A DNA stretch of 64,000 bases from Dendrolimus kikuchii (Eukaryota > Arthropoda > Insecta > Lepidoptera > Lasiocampidae): NCBI GenBank assembly GCA_019925095.2, contig CM034408.1, forward strand, positions 4,031,001 through 4,095,000, read 5' to 3'. Made by a program: the position numbers and the translations under genes. This document shows positions 21,861 to 32,500 of this stretch, piece after piece (position 1 is the stretch's first letter; every line of letters begins with the position of its first letter). Below the pieces are notes generated by a model, which was not told the origin of the DNA, did not search any database, and was given only the letters and a program-made list of their open reading frames with translations.

Positions 21861-22324
21861 TAAAGAAGAGCGCGAATCTGAATATTCCGACGAAAATTGA
21901 TGGGCAACCACTTGAGTTAGAAACCCATTCTTAATCAATATTCCATCACAATCACCATTTAAAGAGAAAAATCATTTTTATTTGCATACTAATAACACCT
22001 TAATGATAATGCCGACATGATCAAGATAAGCAAAACCGTCATATAACAAGTTTATAACTGCACTAAACGTATCCAGTATATCCTTATAAAGTACTTTAAT
22101 ATACAAATTAATACAATGTTCACGCGTTCGTTATAATTTGCACCCATTTGTAAGCAAATTGACTTGTTTGGCATTAAAAATTGTGGTTATGTGTCAACAC
22201 CTATCTGTCGTTATATCAAAGTATTATTTGTATACATTTGAATTTTACAAATCGAGTTATTGATTACGTAAAGGACCACCTAGAAGAAATTTTAAATATT
22301 TCTTCAGTAATTAATCTGTACAAA
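21861..22324. other. Unassigned block
   Basis: No recognised feature. Confidence 0.4.
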
Positions 22325-22460
22325 CCGCAAGAGTTAACTTGAGACGTCGCTCGGATGACGTAAGCGCGAGGTATTGACTAGTCAATGGCGAGAGCGGTAA
22401 GTAGGCAAGGGTCGGGAGGGGAGCGCGCATTACGCTCACGTCTCAAGTTAACTCTTGCGG
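22325..22460. mobile_element. 136-bp MITE with perfect 23-bp inverted ends
   Basis: CCGCAAGAGTTAACTTGAGA plus CGT at the left is an exact inverted match of the right end. GC-rich interior unlike its flanks. Short outer inverted words TGTACAAA and TTTGTACA stand just outside. Confidence 0.65.
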
Positions 22461-22860
22461 ATAGTAGGCAGTTTGTACAATTAATGTAAAAATGAGAAAA
22501 ACTTGCAGATTTCGAAAATTTAACTAAAATTGTTTCTATCCTGCTGTCTGTAATCTAATTTTGGCAGAACTAGCAGATTATGCAAGATACTACGCGTGCG
22601 CAGAAGGTTTGCCGATAGCTTCATGATGTCACGCGTCGATGGTCAGTAGGGTTGACAAAAAAGGTTACAAAAATAGTTATTGTAATATTTTTTTTTTACC
22701 ATGTTTAAAACTTGTATTTCAGCAGGCTGTAAATTGCTGAGCTGGTATATTCGTATATATCTATATAAAATGAAAACTGCACTTCACTTGGACTATATTT
22801 CATATTAATTAAATACCATATAATATTTTACATCAACAGTTACATTACTTTGCATAAGTA
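22461..22860. other. Unassigned block
   Basis: No recognised feature. Confidence 0.4.
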
Positions 22861-23045
22861 TAGATAGATAGATAACACTTTATTGCTCACCAAAATAAAC
22901 AAATAAAAAAACAAAATGTATAATTACAATACTTGTTGGCAAAACAACAGGCGACCTTATAGCTAAAAGCGATCTCATCCAGGCAACCTAGCTTCAAAGA
23001 AATTTTTAAGTAATCTGGCGATGTAGTGAAGCAGAAAAAAGATAG
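22861..23045 (-). mobile_element. Jockey-type 3' tail
   Basis: Antisense (GATA)n, ACACTTTATTG, GCGACCTTATAGCTAAAAGC and TCATCCAGGCAACC: the diagnostic tail block. Confidence 0.65.
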
Positions 23046-23339
23046 GACTGTACAATTTAAATATACATACTTACAGTAATTTATAAATTTAATACATATA
23101 TAAAAAATATAATAGTAAAATATATACGTATATACAAAATAATTTAAATAAATATATTTGTTAACATTATATGTGACAAGCATTTTATATATTATAATAG
23201 ATAAATAAGTAAATATTTAATATATTAGACATATTTATTTAGAGACAGATAGTACTTTCTAAGTGAGTAAGTAAGCATATACAATAATAAATAGTAAATA
23301 GTCATCGGCAAACCTTCTGCATGCGGCTTATAAGTATGT
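23046..23339. other. Unassigned, very AT-rich
   Basis: TA-rich sequence with chance open frames only. Confidence 0.4.
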
Positions 23340-23412
23340 GTAGGTAACAAGGGCGTCGGCTTGCGCCCCCTTGTCTCTGCGCCCGGGTGCTACGCACCCC
23401 TTGCGCCCCCGC
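23340..23412. other. GC-rich island with internal inverted words
   Basis: ACAAGGGCG pairs with CGCCCCCTTGT; several TTGCGCCCCC repeats. Unlike its AT-rich surroundings. Probably a repeat fragment. Confidence 0.4.
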
Positions 23413-23630
23413 ATAAAAATGACCCTGAATCTATATTTAAAAATTTAGTATTATAGCATGTACTACCTACATCCCAAGACTGGCTAATAATGTCTTATAA
23501 GTTAAGTTACTTCGAAGAAATCTGTTTAAGCGGTAAAGCCTCCTATAGTTTTGCCTAAACGTTAATATACTCGTATGTAATAAATATATTGTGTCTGTTA
23601 TTTTTGTAACCGATAAATTTTATTATCAAC

Positions 23631-23692
23631 TTGCTGTGCCCGCGACTTCGTCCGCGTAGAACCTTATTTTTTTAAGTAACCTATGTTACTAC
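23631..23692 (+). repeat. D1 head fragment
   Basis: CTTGCTGTGCCCGCGACTTC and GTCCGCGTAGAA, then cut by the J insertion. Confidence 0.6.
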
Positions 23693-24150
23693 ATATAAAT
23701 ACACTTTATTGTACACCAACATTACATAGAAAAAGTACACAATAAACTTACATACTAAAAGGTAGTACAATGGGCGGCCTTATTGCTAAAAGCAATCTCT
23801 TCCAGGCAACCTTTGGATGGACAAGAACTAATTACATAGATAGCGTTGGCGTGCAGTTGAAATAGATAATAATAAAATAATTATAATACATATATTATAG
23901 TTATAAAAATATATACGTACATAGAAATACAAAACAATCAATAAACACGTTATACAGTTAAATAGTGCTCCTTCACAAGTCTGTTAAAAGAATGGATAGA
24001 TTTAGCAGACCGGACATCTGCCGGCAGAGCATTCCAGAGATGCACAGCCTGGACAGAGAACGATCTTGCGTAAATCTCCGTAGTATGCGCTGGTGTCCTA
24101 AGTCGCAACCTCTCTGACGAAAAGACGATCGTGACTAAGCATAGACTTGT
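23693..24150 (-). pseudogene. Jockey-type LINE C-terminus and tail (subfamily 3)
   Basis: Minus strand: YARSFSVQAVHLWNALPADV, then RSAKSIHSF and LVKEHYLTV stop (about 23950). UTR carries GGTTGCCTGGAAGAGATTGC and AATAAAGTGTATTT. Frame clean for over 45 codons; reverse transcriptase missing. Confidence 0.7.
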
Positions 24151-24353
24151 TCAGGCATGTTTTTAGTCCTGTTTGACCTGTTCAACATTCATCAACTATA
24201 TCTAAATTGCTTGGCCGAACATGAGAAACAGGCAAAATCACTTCCTATATTTAAAAAAAAATGTGTGTGTGTGTGCAGTTCGGACGCAGTAGAAGTGAAG
24301 TGTGAAAAGGGGTGGGAGGGATTCTAAATTTTGTGACGTCACATTTCTTATTG
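24151..24353. other. Spacer with (GT)n
   Basis: Short GTGTGTGTGTGTG at about 24261; otherwise unassigned. Confidence 0.4.
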
Positions 24354-24363
24354 TATCGTTATA

Positions 24364-24534
24364 TCGTGTACTAGCAGAAGGTGATGTCAGGAGCCTTAAG
24401 AACAGACGAGCGTGCATGATAAGAGCTATGAATGTCAAAAAAGCAAGTGAGGTGTGTAAGAATAAGCCTGAATGGCGCTCTGTTGTTCGTGCCTACCCCG
24501 CAAGGGAACTGGCGTGAAGTTATGTATGTATGTA
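24364..24534 (+). mobile_element. LINE B 3' end, 10-bp target duplication
   Basis: TATCGTTATA at 24354-24363 and 24535-24544. Last ~50 codons and (TATG)n tail. Confidence 0.9.
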
Positions 24535-24555
24535 TATCGTTATAAAATATTTAAG

Positions 24556-25055
24556 CTTTGTGGAGACAGGTAACCGGTGTGAGTGCGACAAACTAATACC
24601 ACTGAAACTAAAAGGTCAAATATATAAATCTGTCATACGACCAGTCTCATGCTATATGGGTCTGAATGTTGGGCCACTAAAGTGATAAACCATAAACGAC
24701 TCCACTCAGCTGAGATGAGAATGTTGAGATGGATGTGTGGTGTTACAAGAATGGATAAAGTGAGAAATGAGTACATAAGGGGATCTTTGAAAGTTGCACC
24801 CGTGACTGAAAAATTGAGAAGAAGAAGATTAAGTTGGTATGGGCATATAATGAGGAGGGATGAAAGTCATGTGACAAAAAGAATGTTAAACTAAAAGATA
24901 GATGGGTACAAATGTAGAGTTAGACAAAAAAAGAGATGGATGGATTGTGTGAAGGATGATATGATGATATGTGGTGTGACAGAAGATGTATGTCAGAGTA
25001 GAGGAGTGTGGAAACACATATTGTGCCGACCCCAAATAATTGGGACATGGTGAAA
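24556..25055 (+). pseudogene. LINE C (RTE-type) C-terminus with its 3' end
   Basis: Same protein end as 2645-3246 (MLYGSECWATK, RLSWYGHIMRRDESHVTKR) but with the 3' end kept: GTGCCGACCCCAAATAATTG then GGACATGG and an A-rich end. One frameshift near 24645 and a TAA near 24892 break it. This 3' end supports the RTE label. Confidence 0.75.
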
Positions 25056-25265
25056 AAACAGAGAGAATATATTTAAGCTTTGACGAAATTTGAAGTATTA
25101 ACGAAAAAGGGCAAAACATTTCCAACTCTATTTGTGTGAGCATTGTGCTTGAATGATTAAATATAATGTATTCTATCTCATTCTCTTGCAGGCTTTGTCC
25201 TATAGATTTATGTGTTTAACTCTTTTGAAATCGCAACGATTCTCAAGTTTTAAACATGAAATTAT
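25056..25265. other. Unassigned spacer
   Basis: No recognised feature. Confidence 0.35.
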
Positions 25266-25580
25266 AAATTACTGCTTTTTGCCCGCAGTTTCGCTCGCAT
25301 TAATGTAGATTTTGTTAATCAATTAAACCACAATAGAAGTGTTTGTACAACGACAGTCGAATAATTATTTTTCTATATATGTTTCTAGGGAACAATACTT
25401 TTTCTGGATGAAAGATATCCTATGTCCAAATTGTCCTATGTGTAAAACTTCATAATGGTTAGTCGAGTACTTAGGTGTGAAAGCGTAAAAACCAAACCCT
25501 CCCTCCGTGACCGAGCGTGATATTTTGAAGACCTGCCTCCCCCTGAACGGCTCACGTAGTATTGATAAGTACCTTAAGTA
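25266..25580 (+). repeat. Diverged D-type repeat
   Basis: TTTTTGCCCGCAGTTTCGCT and CGCATTAATGTAGATTTTG, then GGGAACAATACTTTTTCTGG. A weaker relative at 59455-59600. Confidence 0.4.
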
Positions 25581-26008
25581 GAATAAAAATAATATAAGCA
25601 CAATTTTGGACAGTACACTGACAACTACTTCATTTTTCTTTTAAAAAAGTATCTGAACATCTTTATTATGTAGTACGTCGTTTTACTTGCAGTGTTATGT
25701 TCAGTGAAAAAACTTAGCAATCATAAACTTAAGACAGTAATCTTGACGTCGGCAGCAAATCAAAGTGGAACATTTCAATTCGAGAGATTAAGTACACAGT
25801 ACTACAATATATACAGTAGGGTAAGTTTTATTATCATTACAACGTTTATCAATCTTGTAAGTGCCGATTTTTCAATCGCCAGATAAAGGTTATTTATAGA
25901 ATAAAAATAACATGGGAAAATTAAAAATGATAGTTGCATGAATAAAATTGTAGAATTAATTCAATTTTGAATTTAGTCAGGTTATAATTTATTCGACTGA
26001 TAACTTTT
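25581..26008. other. Unassigned block
   Basis: No recognised feature. Confidence 0.4.
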
Positions 26009-26136
26009 GAATGAATGAATGAAAACTCTTTATTGTTCACCATAACTTTAACCTAGACAACTTAATATGAATGAATACATTTTCATTAGAACAACGGGCG
26101 GCCTTATCGCTTATAGCGATCTCTTCCAGGCAACCT
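26009..26136 (-). mobile_element. Jockey-type 3' tail
   Basis: (GAAT)n, ACTCTTTATTGTTCACC, GGGCGGCCTTATCGCTTATA and CTTCCAGGCAACC; cut exactly where the A element starts. Confidence 0.7.
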
Positions 26137-26137
26137 G

Positions 26138-26452
26138 TTTTTTTTTTTTTTTGCAGGAGTTCAGCAGACAGGCAGACGGCCCACTTGATGGAAAGCGGTT
26201 ACCATCGCCTATGGACATTTGCAACACCAAAGGTGCTACAAATGCGCTGCTGCTCTCTTAAGGGAGACTGGAACCTGGTCACTAATGCCGGAACACAACT
26301 CAAGGTTGTTATGGCGACATACTCTAGACCAGGGGTGGTAGCCATCCAGTCGGGCAAATGCCCTACCACCTGGCTGTGGGTTGTTTTGTCGCCTCTTACG
26401 ACAGGCCGCCCGGCCGCAGGAAATTGTATTCTTTCTCCGTTCCTGCACGGAT
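26138..26452 (-). mobile_element. A element, full length, closest to my consensus
   Basis: T run, GCAGGAGTTCAGCAGACAGG ... CCGTTCCTGCACGGAT. Sits between a J tail and a PLE terminus, both of which start within a dozen bases. Confidence 0.93.
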
Positions 26453-26462
26453 AGAGTTTGAC

Positions 26463-26552
26463 GGAAACTAAAATAAAATTACCGCGCTTAAAACCGTTAA
26501 AACGTAGTTTTATTATGTATACAAGTCGCGAAAACTTGAGAAAATATTATAT
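26463..26552 (+). mobile_element. PLE terminus with tail
   Basis: CCGCGCTTAAAACCGTTAAA, CGTAGTTTTATTATG, then the ~34-bp tail ending AAAATATTAT, as in 371-456. Confidence 0.75.
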
Positions 26553-27580
26553 AAATATCGTTATACCATTTGTAGTTTTTTTTTTTGAAGCAAAGACAGA
26601 AAATTACAATACTTTCGGAACCCAAAAGCGACGGCAAATGTAAAATGAAATAAATTTGTACTATTTCTAGAAAACTAACTTTTCTAGATAACCTAGAAGC
26701 TACGTTCCCTGGGGTCAGCCATAGACCTACGATTTGGCTAAGATGAAGTTTTAATAATTTGATCATTGATAATAAGCTAAAATAGAGTAGAATATCATGT
26801 TTTTTTTAATAGATTGAAACTCTCTTTTGAAACTTTGCTATTGGTATTCTCCCTCTCCCCTAGTGATTGGCTACCTGTTAATTTATTCGAAATATTTTGT
26901 AACCATACAATAATAATATGTAATTATTATTGTCATATATATAATATTATGGCTTTAAAATACAAAATAAGATTTCGTCATGTTTTTAATAAATTAATAA
27001 GGTGCCAATCATTGAAGGGTTACCAATAATAATATTATTATACACAGGTTACCATATACATAAATGCGAAGATAAGTTTATTTCTTTGCTATTTTATAAT
27101 AAAATATTATAATTTAGCAAAGATATTAGACACAACTTATCTCTACAATGTACAAATATTGACACATAATACATGATCCAAGATAACGCTGGTAACGTTA
27201 CGAGTATGCCTTGGTGTCTTAAATTTTAAAACGTGAAATTAAATATTGTCGGTTTGATTCGTCTAATACTGTGGCCATAACTTTTTGCTCACACGCTGTT
27301 GCTACCCATATTAAGTCGTCAGATTATATGGGATTAACTCACCATGTATCATAATAAATCTGGGCTTAGAGTAACAATCATGTTTAATTGTTTCCTACCT
27401 AATTGCAACATTGACTAATGTTTCGTTGCGCAAGGAGTAAATGATCTCACAGATCAGTTGTTCAATTTCAGAACCTAGCAAGTGGTTCCACATTACTAGG
27501 CATGCCTTTTAAGTTCTGTCGTTTCCATATTTCCCGGCAATTTTGAATTTGGAACTGTTCTATATTCGAATGTGTTTAAA
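26553..27580. other. Unassigned 1-kb AT-rich block
   Basis: No recognised feature. Confidence 0.45.
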
Positions 27581-27592
27581 TTTTGAATCTCA

Positions 27593-27725
27593 TAACATAC
27601 ATACATACATAAGTTCACGCCAGTTCCCTTGCGGGGTAGGCACGAACAACAGAGTGCCATTTAGGCTTATTCTTACACACCTCACTTGCCTCTTTGACAT
27701 TCATAACTCTTGTCATGCAAGAATC
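27593..27725 (-). mobile_element. LINE B 3' end, 12-bp target duplication
   Basis: TTTTGAATCTCA occurs exactly at 27581-27592 and 27726-27737. Only ~36 codons plus the tail were copied. Confidence 0.92.
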
Positions 27726-27814
27726 TTTTGAATCTCAAAACAGTTGAAAGTATTAGGACTAATGCTATTGTTTAGTCACAGCGTCGATTGGAATCTGTCA
27801 GGTTACGTACGAAA

Positions 27815-28175
27815 ATGAATCTTTCTAAGGAAAATGTTCGTGCAATAATTTTCTACAACTTTAGAAGAGGCCTGACACGGCTTCGGTGTTTTAAGAGCTA
27901 ACATCTGTGTTCAGTGATGAGGCCCCATGTCTGCGGACTGTCGCACGCTGGTATTTAGAATTCCAGCGTGAACATACTAGTGTTAGTGACAAATCTCGCG
28001 AAGGACGCCCAAAATCCGCCTTAACTGAAGATAATAATATCATTGCTGTAAGACAACTAATTCTCGAAGATCGTCATGTGACGTATCGAGAGATAGAGGC
28101 TTTATTAGGCATCTCAGGGACAACCATTCAGAAGATCTTGCATGAAGCGCTTGGGGTGAGAAAGCTACTAAAGCT
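27815..28175 (+). pseudogene. Mariner transposase, N-terminal DNA-binding part, frameshifted
   Basis: Begins MNLSKENVRAIIFYNFRRG, the usual N-terminal helix-turn-helix of lepidopteran mariner transposases. A 1-nt frameshift near 27890 moves to VFSDEAPCLRTVARWYLEF, then REGRPKSALTEDN and DRHVTYREIEALLGIS (second helix-turn-helix) to KILHEALGVRKL. Similarity ends near 28175; the catalytic D,D,D region and both inverted ends are not found. The next ~90 bases are of unknown origin and are then cut by an A element. Long dead. Confidence 0.8.
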
Positions 28176-28266
28176 CGTACATATCAAGAACTTCATTCGC
28201 GTTGTTATGAGGACCACGTATTTGTTAAAAAAATACGTCCGCAGCGCCATATTTTCAGCTATATTT

Positions 28267-28586
28267 GTCTTTTTATTTATTTTTTATTACATGAGCTCAG
28301 CAGAAAGGTAGACGGCCCACCTGAAGGAAAGCGGTTACCATCGCCTATGGACATTTGTAACACTAAAGATACAATGCGCTGCCGCTCTCTAAAGGGAGAC
28401 TGGAATCTGGCCACTAATGCCGGAACACAACTCAAGGTTGTTATAGCGATATACTTTAAACCAGAGGTGGTAGCTATCCAGATGGGCAAATACCCTAGCA
28501 CTTGGATGGGGGGTGTTTTTGTCGCCTGTTACGATAGGCCGCCCGGCCGCAGGAGATAGTATTATTTTTCCGTTCCTGCAAGGATA
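28267..28586 (-). mobile_element. A element, full length, diverged
   Basis: Antisense copy with many substitutions (for example GCAGAAAGGTAGACGG), so an older insertion. Confidence 0.85.
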
Positions 28587-28594
28587 TCTCAGAG

Positions 28595-28715
28595 AAAAGA
28601 CGTCACTACCGGGATAAAAAGTATTTTAAGTGTTGACCCGGGATAAAGGTTAGCTCTGTGTTGAGTTTTATTTAAAACTGTTCAGTAGTTTTCACGTGTT
28701 GCACTAACAGATATA
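28595..28715 (+). repeat. D-family trace
   Basis: ACCGGGATAAAAAGTATTTT and CTGTTCAGTAGTTTTCACG phrases, ending ATATATAG. Confidence 0.45.
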
Positions 28716-28831
28716 TAGAAATCTCAAAGTACCATTTCATAAACTGTTTTTCTCATTTAGTCACCAACGTTTTTTCTCATTTTTAAATCCACTATACTAC
28801 AAACTCGACACTCTCAACAGATTTGTTATGT

Positions 28832-29064
28832 AACTAGCTGCGCCCGCGGTTTCACTGGTGTGGTGATGGAAAATCGTTATATTTTGGATAATTCACACTA
28901 TATCTTTATAAATTGTAGCCTATGTATTATTTTGATGTGTATGCTATATTATTGTAAAGTTTTATCAAAATCCATTCAGTAGTTTTTGCGTGAAAGAGTA
29001 ACAAACATACATCCATACATTCTTACACACTTTCGCGTTTATAATATTTATAGAGCTAGATAGA
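28832..29064 (+). repeat. D-family repeat, subtype D3, full length
   Basis: ACTAGCTGCGCCCGCGGTTT start; ATCCATTCAGTAGTTTTTGC and GTGAAAGAGTAACAAACAT; end TTATAATATTTATAGA. Confidence 0.75.
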
Positions 29065-29384
29065 TGAATCACTTTGCTTCATTCAAATTGAAACACAAGT
29101 GAACAGTGTAATATCAGATTCACTCTGGAAAGCTCTTGAAATGCTGATATCAGACTGATCAACAATACGAAAGGACACGATGACATTCGATGATATTGAA
29201 TGACTCAATTTTTTTTACATGGATCCTTTTGGTTGATTCATTCAAATTGAGCAAAAAATATGACCACGATTCTGAATATCGCAAAAAGCTGTAGCGCCTG
29301 CCTATCTCACTTCGCCGGAATACTCATCTTCTCAATTTACTATATCGTATACTATACCTTATATCCCTCCCTATCTTATCTCTT
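29065..29384. other. Unassigned block
   Basis: Several diverged TGAT/ATCA words; nothing recognised. Confidence 0.35.
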
Positions 29385-29740
29385 TCCGTGCAGGAACGGA
29401 GAAAGAATACAATTTCAATAAAGTGTTATCTTTGGTGCAGGAACGGAGAAAGAATACAATTTTACGGCCGGGCGGCCTGTCGTAAGAGGCGACAAAACAA
29501 CCCACAGCCAGGTGGTAGGGCATTTGCCCGACTGGATGGCTACCACCCCTGGTCTAAAGTATGTCGCCATAACAACCTTGAGTTGTGTTCCGGCATTAGT
29601 GACCAGGTTCCAGTCTCCCTTAAGAGAGCAGCAGTGCATTTGTAGCACCTTTGGTGTTGCAAATGTCCATAGGCGATGGTGACCGCTTTCCATCAAGTGG
29701 GACGCCTGCTTGTCTGCTGAACTCCTGCAATAAAAACAAA
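29385..29740 (+). mobile_element. A element with duplicated head
   Basis: The first 32 bases (TCCGTGCAGGAACGGAGAAA...) occur at 29385-29416, then AATAAAGTGTTATCTTTG, then the head again from about 29434 and the complete body. The linker is the J-family 3' terminal phrase. Confidence 0.88.
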
Positions 29741-30144
29741 TATGTCTAATTGAAAGACAGAAATGAACCGTCTAACATCAACTTTAAGAACTCTTGTATG
29801 TACGCTATACAAAATATAATTCAGCACGAAATCCTGGTGAAATGTTTTATGTTTCCCCAATTAACTGGAACCCAAATATTTCCAATTGTAACACAATACG
29901 TTATAACAAAATAGCGTAACTAGCAATAACTGTTGGTATTTAAACAAGCAATTTGCGCTGGATTCTGTGCCGACTATTTCTGTTGCAAACTGACTTCCTT
30001 GATTTATTTAAGTGGTAACCAATTTCTCTTTGATATGATTAACCACCCTAATCATTATTGGCCGGTTTCTATATCTAGAACTAGTGCAATCATCTGGAAT
30101 CCCCGAGAATCCAAATATAGATCAACGATGGATATAAACAAAAT
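29741..30144. other. Unassigned block
   Basis: No recognised feature. Confidence 0.4.
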
Positions 30145-30345
30145 GAAGAAGACCGGGGCTTTTGGGCCAAATCACTGTAATGAGTTGAGATATGACTTAA
30201 AAAGCGTTATAATATTATATTATAAAATAGAAAACATCAGCACTAAATTCGTAAAAAAAATGGGTACGTTCCCCAAGTGATTTCTGTTTTCAACAATTAA
30301 TAATATGAAAACACATACACCACACGAATAATTACATTGCAATTA
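30145..30345 (+). repeat. P repeat, copy 1
   Basis: Shares GGGCCAAATCACTGTAATGA, GACTTAAAAAGCGTTATA and CAACAATTAATAATATGAAA with the copies at 30735-31085 (antisense) and 44645-44800. A translation FGPNHCNELRYDLKS is roughly kept in all three. Confidence 0.5.
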
Positions 30346-30351
30346 TAAAAA

Positions 30352-30672
30352 ACTAGCGATTGCAGTAGACGTTGTCCTGCCCTGAAAAAATAAAAATCTA
30401 AAACCCGATTCCAGCGCCATCTTCCGGGACTAATTGTGAATGTAAACCATCCCCAGACCTACTCAAACACTATATATTTTACACCTTGGGTTACATTATT
30501 GAAGTTTTAGTACGGATCTCAATTTTTTTCTATTAATAAATATAGTCTATATTAATCTGGGATAATGTAGCATTCTAATGGTGAAAGAGTTTTTGAAATC
30601 AGTCCAGTAGTTTTTGAGTTTATTCATTACAAACATACAAAAATACAAATCTTTCCTCTTTATAATATTAGG
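30352..30672 (+). repeat. D-family repeat, subtype D2
   Basis: CTAGCGATTGCAGTAGACGT, AAAATAAAAATCTAAAACCC, end CCTCTTTATAATATTAGGAT. It sits between the two inverted P copies. Confidence 0.6.
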
Positions 30673-30734
30673 ATACTATAGTGGAAAGAAGGGATAAACT
30701 TCAAACTGTTTCTAATATAAGAAACACTAAAAGG

Positions 30735-31085
30735 AGACGGGTACGGTTTCATCAATTCTTGGGCCCAGATTGTAAAAAAAATTAGAGTGAATTTAAGATT
30801 TGTTTATGTGATGTCGATATTTTTGTACAATAATAGCGGGTTTAGTTATTTTGAATGAATTAATCGTATGCTGTGTTTTCATATTATTAATTGTTGATAT
30901 TCATTCACATAAACTGATTATGACTTGTTTAATTTATAACCTTATTTTTAAGATTTCTTGCCTTTCAGATAGAATTTAGGCCTATTGTTCTCAATTTTGT
31001 AATGGGAAAAATTTAAGGCCTTTTTTAAGCCATATCTCATTACATTTCTTAGGCCCAAAAGTCCTCGTCTCCTTTCCAATCCACC
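30735..31085 (-). repeat. P repeat, copy 2
   Basis: Antisense; the longest copy. GCCATATCTCATTACATTTC and CCCAAAAGTCCTCGTCTCC mark the right side, TTTTCATATTATTAATTG the left. Confidence 0.5.
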
Positions 31086-31689
31086 TAGTATAAACATAAC
31101 AGTGGGACGCTAATGTGATACGATTATATACATTTCTCAACAGACTATGTACGCCCGTTAAACTCGAAACCAATGATCAAGTTTTAATGACGCATAAATG
31201 GAACCATCCCAGAAGTATACTCTTTCAAGACAATAGTAACATAATTCCCATGTGACAGCATTCCTACTAAATTAAGAAACACTTAACTCCTTTTAGGGAA
31301 TATCTCGTTTCATTGATCGCATTAACCCCCCTGGGAGAGGAAACCAACCCCATGTTTATTGTCGCAAGTTTCAGCAGAAGTCCTAAAGGTGGCTATTTTT
31401 GGTGTTTTCATTTGTTGATTTGGTGTTATATGAAGTAGAAGTTGTTCTTGGATTTCGTTTATAAATTTAATGATTTCATAGACATTTATATTTTTATAGA
31501 GGCAGTGGCAGTGCAAGTGAAACTTCGTTTGCGTTGCCATTATGAAGACGAATTCTGTAAGAAACTCCAAAGAATTTCAAATCTACATAAAAGAATTTAG
31601 GATAAATAAATTTAAAATTCAGTTAAAAGAATGGCTCTTAAATAGAATGTTTTACTCAGTAGACGAATTCCTGAATCTCTATATCTCTA
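31086..31689. other. Unassigned block
   Basis: No recognised feature. Confidence 0.4.
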
Positions 31690-31723
31690 TAAATATTATA
31701 AACTCGAAAGTTTGTACGAATGG

Positions 31724-31860
31724 ATGTATAGATGTATGGATGTATGGATGTACAGATGTATGGATGTATAGATGTATGGATGTATAGATGTATGGATGTA
31801 TAGATGTATGGATTATGGATTTATAGATATATGGATGTATAGGTGTATGGATGCATGTTT
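31724..31860. repeat. Tandem array of GATGTATG/GATGTATA 8-mers
   Basis: About 16 units of GGATGTAT or AGATGTAT. Other D3 copies have only one to three units here (6115, 28990, 55083), so the array is a local expansion. Confidence 0.85.
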
Positions 31861-31949
31861 GTTACTCTTTCACGCAAAACCTACTGAATGAATTTTGATG
31901 AAACTTTACAATAATATAGCTTACACATCAGAATAACACATATGCTATA

Positions 31950-32500
31950 TATATATTTATTTCTTGCTCTCACAACTTACGCCCTTCCAGTCAACATAGA
32001 CTTATTACTCCTATTCATAATACAACGTTCTTCAATAATTCTTTCACGGTTAAGGCTGTCCAACTTTGGAATTCATTGCCTGATGCTGTCAGACAAGCAA
32101 AATCCTTAATAACATTTAAGAACTTAGTCAGGAAATTCTATCTGCAATATAATGATATGTAATTTTATATAATTAGTAGATATTATATTGCATATAGTTA
32201 TATGTTTATGTTTAAATAGTTGCATATTATCACCATATCTTGTTTATGTATATAACTTATGTGTATATTTGTATATATAGTATAGTTATATATTTATTAT
32301 TAAAATGTAAGTAATCGTACAATAATTATGTATACCACCGTCGCCACCCCTAATCAAAATATTCTTGCCACGGGTTGTCTGGAAGAGATTGCTTTTTAGC
32401 GATAAGACCGCCCTTTATACCCAACTAGACTAATTAATACTAGTTCGTAAGTTTTTCTGTAATGGTGTACAATAAAGTGTTATCTATCTATCTATCTATC
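31950..32500 (+). mobile_element. Jockey-type LINE 3' end, 9-bp target duplication
   Basis: TATGCTATA at 31941-31949 and 32501-32509. Coding part: PSSQHRLITPIHNTTFFNNS, then AVQLWNSLPDAVRQAKS and FKNLVRKFYLQYNDM stop (about 32160). UTR: GGTTGTCTGGAAGAGATTGC, AGCGATAAGACCGCCC, AATAAAGTGTTATC and (TATC)n. Nearly identical in sequence to 61330-61805. Confidence 0.85.

Noticed and set aside
31724..31860. A CRISPR-like or satellite array
   Set aside because: No spacers; a simple 8-mer expansion in a transposable element, and the DNA is eukaryotic.
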